Shown: piece after piece, positions 21,058 to 21,767 of the stretch
How the letters are laid out: each line of letters begins with the position of its first letter
How positions within the stretch are numbered: position 1 is the stretch's first letter
Assembly: GCA_050945695.1 (NCBI GenBank)
Contig: JBMNTK010000041.1
Location: forward strand, 1 to 21,767
DNA length: 21,767 nucleotides
Direction of reading: 5' to 3'
From: Ch71 sp050945695
Lineage (GTDB): Bacteria; Chloroflexota; Anaerolineae; DRVO01
Made by a program: the position numbers and the translations under genes
The notes under the pieces: generated by a model
Database searches by the model: none
Told to the model about the DNA's origin: nothing
Seen by the model: the letters and a program-made list of their open reading frames with translations, nothing else

Positions 21058-21767
21058 GATTCCTTCCTCCGCTTCAGGAGTAGATGGCATACAGCGGCAG
21101 TGGCCGCCCCGGAGGCCCAGGTGCCCACGATCAACGTCAGGCGCGAGAGCACGGCCAGGAGCCCGGCGGCCGCCACGCCCGTGAAGGGGGCAAGTAGCCC
21201 GGCCAGCGTGAACTCGCGGAGCACCCCCAGTCCCCCCAGGGCCACCGACCCCAGTATCCCGGCGACGGAGGCCGCTATCCAGGTGCCGTACAGGATCGGC
21301 CACGCCGGCAGCTCTGGCCCGATGGCCATGCCCAGGCACTGGATGAAGAGCCCCCCGATGAGCCACACCGCGACGTCGGTGATAGTGACTGCCAGAATGG
21401 TGCCCGACGACAGCTGGGCCAGGGCTGCGGCCCGCTCTGCCAGCCCCGGGCGCTTGAGCCGGCGGGAGACGGCCTCGCTGAGGCGCAGGAGCCCAGTCCG
21501 GCTGGGCGGCAGGAGAGGCGTGGCAACGAGAGCGATCCCTGGGATCAGTCCCCACGGCCAGGCCAGCAAGGCCAGGGCCAGACCGGCGCCGGTACACAGC
21601 TGGACCACCAGCTCCGCCCCCACGGCCAGGGCTGCCCCTGCGGTAGCACCGTCGGCCCGGTACATGAGCAGCCGGGTGGCGGTGGACCAGTAGAAGGCCC
21701 CCGGAAGGTTGCGGGTGAGAGCGGAGACGCTGAAGCGCAGCAGGTCCGAAAGCCAGCCCCCGCTGGC
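21054..21767 (-). CDS. Polytopic membrane protein of the lysylphosphatidylglycerol synthase TM/flippase-like family (5' end outside window)
   Basis: The minus frame is open from the right edge to TGA at 21054-21056, giving 238 residues. The edge portion reads LRFSVSALTRNLPGAFYWSTATRL. 'LPG' followed by an aromatic stretch and Arg is the segment seen in the LPG_synthase_TM (UPF0104/AglD-like) family. Several hydrophobic helices follow (e.g. LCTGAGLALALLAWPWGLI, GTILAVTITDVAVWLIGGLF, with SVALGGLGVLREFTLAGLL near the end). The GGLGVLRE segment resembles the family's 'P-GG-G-RE' motif. The protein ends in a basic tail KRRKES. Members move or modify lipid-linked substrates, and the overlap with a nucleotidyltransferase gene supports an envelope glycan or lipid role. 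Exact function unknown. Confidence 0.72.
   Translation of the reverse strand, partial: ASGGWLSDLLRFSVSALTRNLPGAFYWSTATRLLMYRADGATAGAALAVGAELVVQLCTGAGLALALLAWPWGLIPGIALVATPLLPPSRTGLLRLSEAVSRRLKRPGLAERAAALAQLSSGTILAVTITDVAVWLIGGLFIQCLGMAIGPELPAWPILYGTWIAASVAGILGSVALGGLGVLREFTLAGLLAPFTGVAAAGLLAVLSRLTLIVGTWASGAATAAVCHLLLKRRKES

Noticed and set aside
21058..21597. Long N-terminal extension of the nucleotidyltransferase
   Set aside because: It runs out of frame through the membrane-protein gene; the nucleotidyltransferase signature starts right after GTG 21057, which has a ribosome binding site and a GTGA overlap.
1..21767. CRISPR arrays, tRNA genes, insertion sequences, phage or defence-island genes
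   Set aside because: No direct repeat series, no cloverleaf-like sequence, no transposase, integrase or toxin-antitoxin pattern was found by reading both strands; the MazG here is the YabN-type housekeeping fusion, not part of a defence locus.

Overview
The window is a GC-rich, gene-dense bacterial chromosome segment. It suggests a member of the Chloroflexota, perhaps an Anaerolineae-like lineage. This is an inference from a menaquinone-type UbiE/MenG, a very large bacterial alpha-2-macroglobulin, a GT-C type membrane glycosyltransferase with C-terminal beta-sandwich domains, a zinc-ribbon/TM/TPR/propeller protein, and secreted proteins with Pro/Ala/Thr-rich linkers. I saw no rRNA, tRNA, CRISPR array, transposase or phage gene. 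It looks like ordinary chromosome rather than a mobile island.

Layout. (1) Positions 1-839, plus strand: the tail of an ABC transporter permease overlaps ubiE/menG by ATGA. (2) 851-3166, minus strand: a multi-pass glycosyltransferase-like protein, convergent with ubiE. (3) 3167-3341: a divergent promoter region. The plus-strand promoter carries a perfect 8-1-8 palindrome inside its -35/-10 spacer. (4) 3342-7511, plus strand: dhaK and dhaL (ATGA overlap), a YabN-type tetrapyrrole methylase/MazG fusion and a Gfo/Idh/MocA oxidoreductase, closed by a strong hairpin terminator. A further small hairpin lies between dhaL and mazG. (5) 7572-11676, minus strand: homoserine dehydrogenase, an unusual HAD-like protein and a zinc-ribbon/TM/TPR/beta-propeller protein. 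Their start and stop codons overlap by 4 bp, behind a near-consensus promoter. (6) 11987-17830, plus strand: an alpha-2-macroglobulin of 1947 residues with an intact thioester motif. (7) 17831-17962: two perfect inverted repeats between convergent genes. (8) 17963-21767, minus strand: a lipoprotein, a secreted protein of four ~110-residue repeats, an RmlA-like nucleotidyltransferase and a flippase/LPG-synthase-type membrane protein that runs off the right edge.

How the genes work together. The plus-strand dhaKL block looks like phosphorylation of a small ketose (dihydroxyacetone, erythrulose or similar), co-transcribed with an oxidoreductase and a nucleotide-pool sanitising enzyme. It is probably controlled by a repressor at the spacer palindrome. 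The hom block couples the homoserine branch point to a protein whose HAD motifs appear in circularly permuted order (III-IV-I-II). I regard that as the most interesting signal in the window. The right half is mostly envelope and surface functions: protease trap, lipoprotein, surface repeat protein, sugar-nucleotide synthesis and a membrane flippase-like protein.

Most long ORFs on the opposite strand of these genes are GC-driven shadows and are not annotated.
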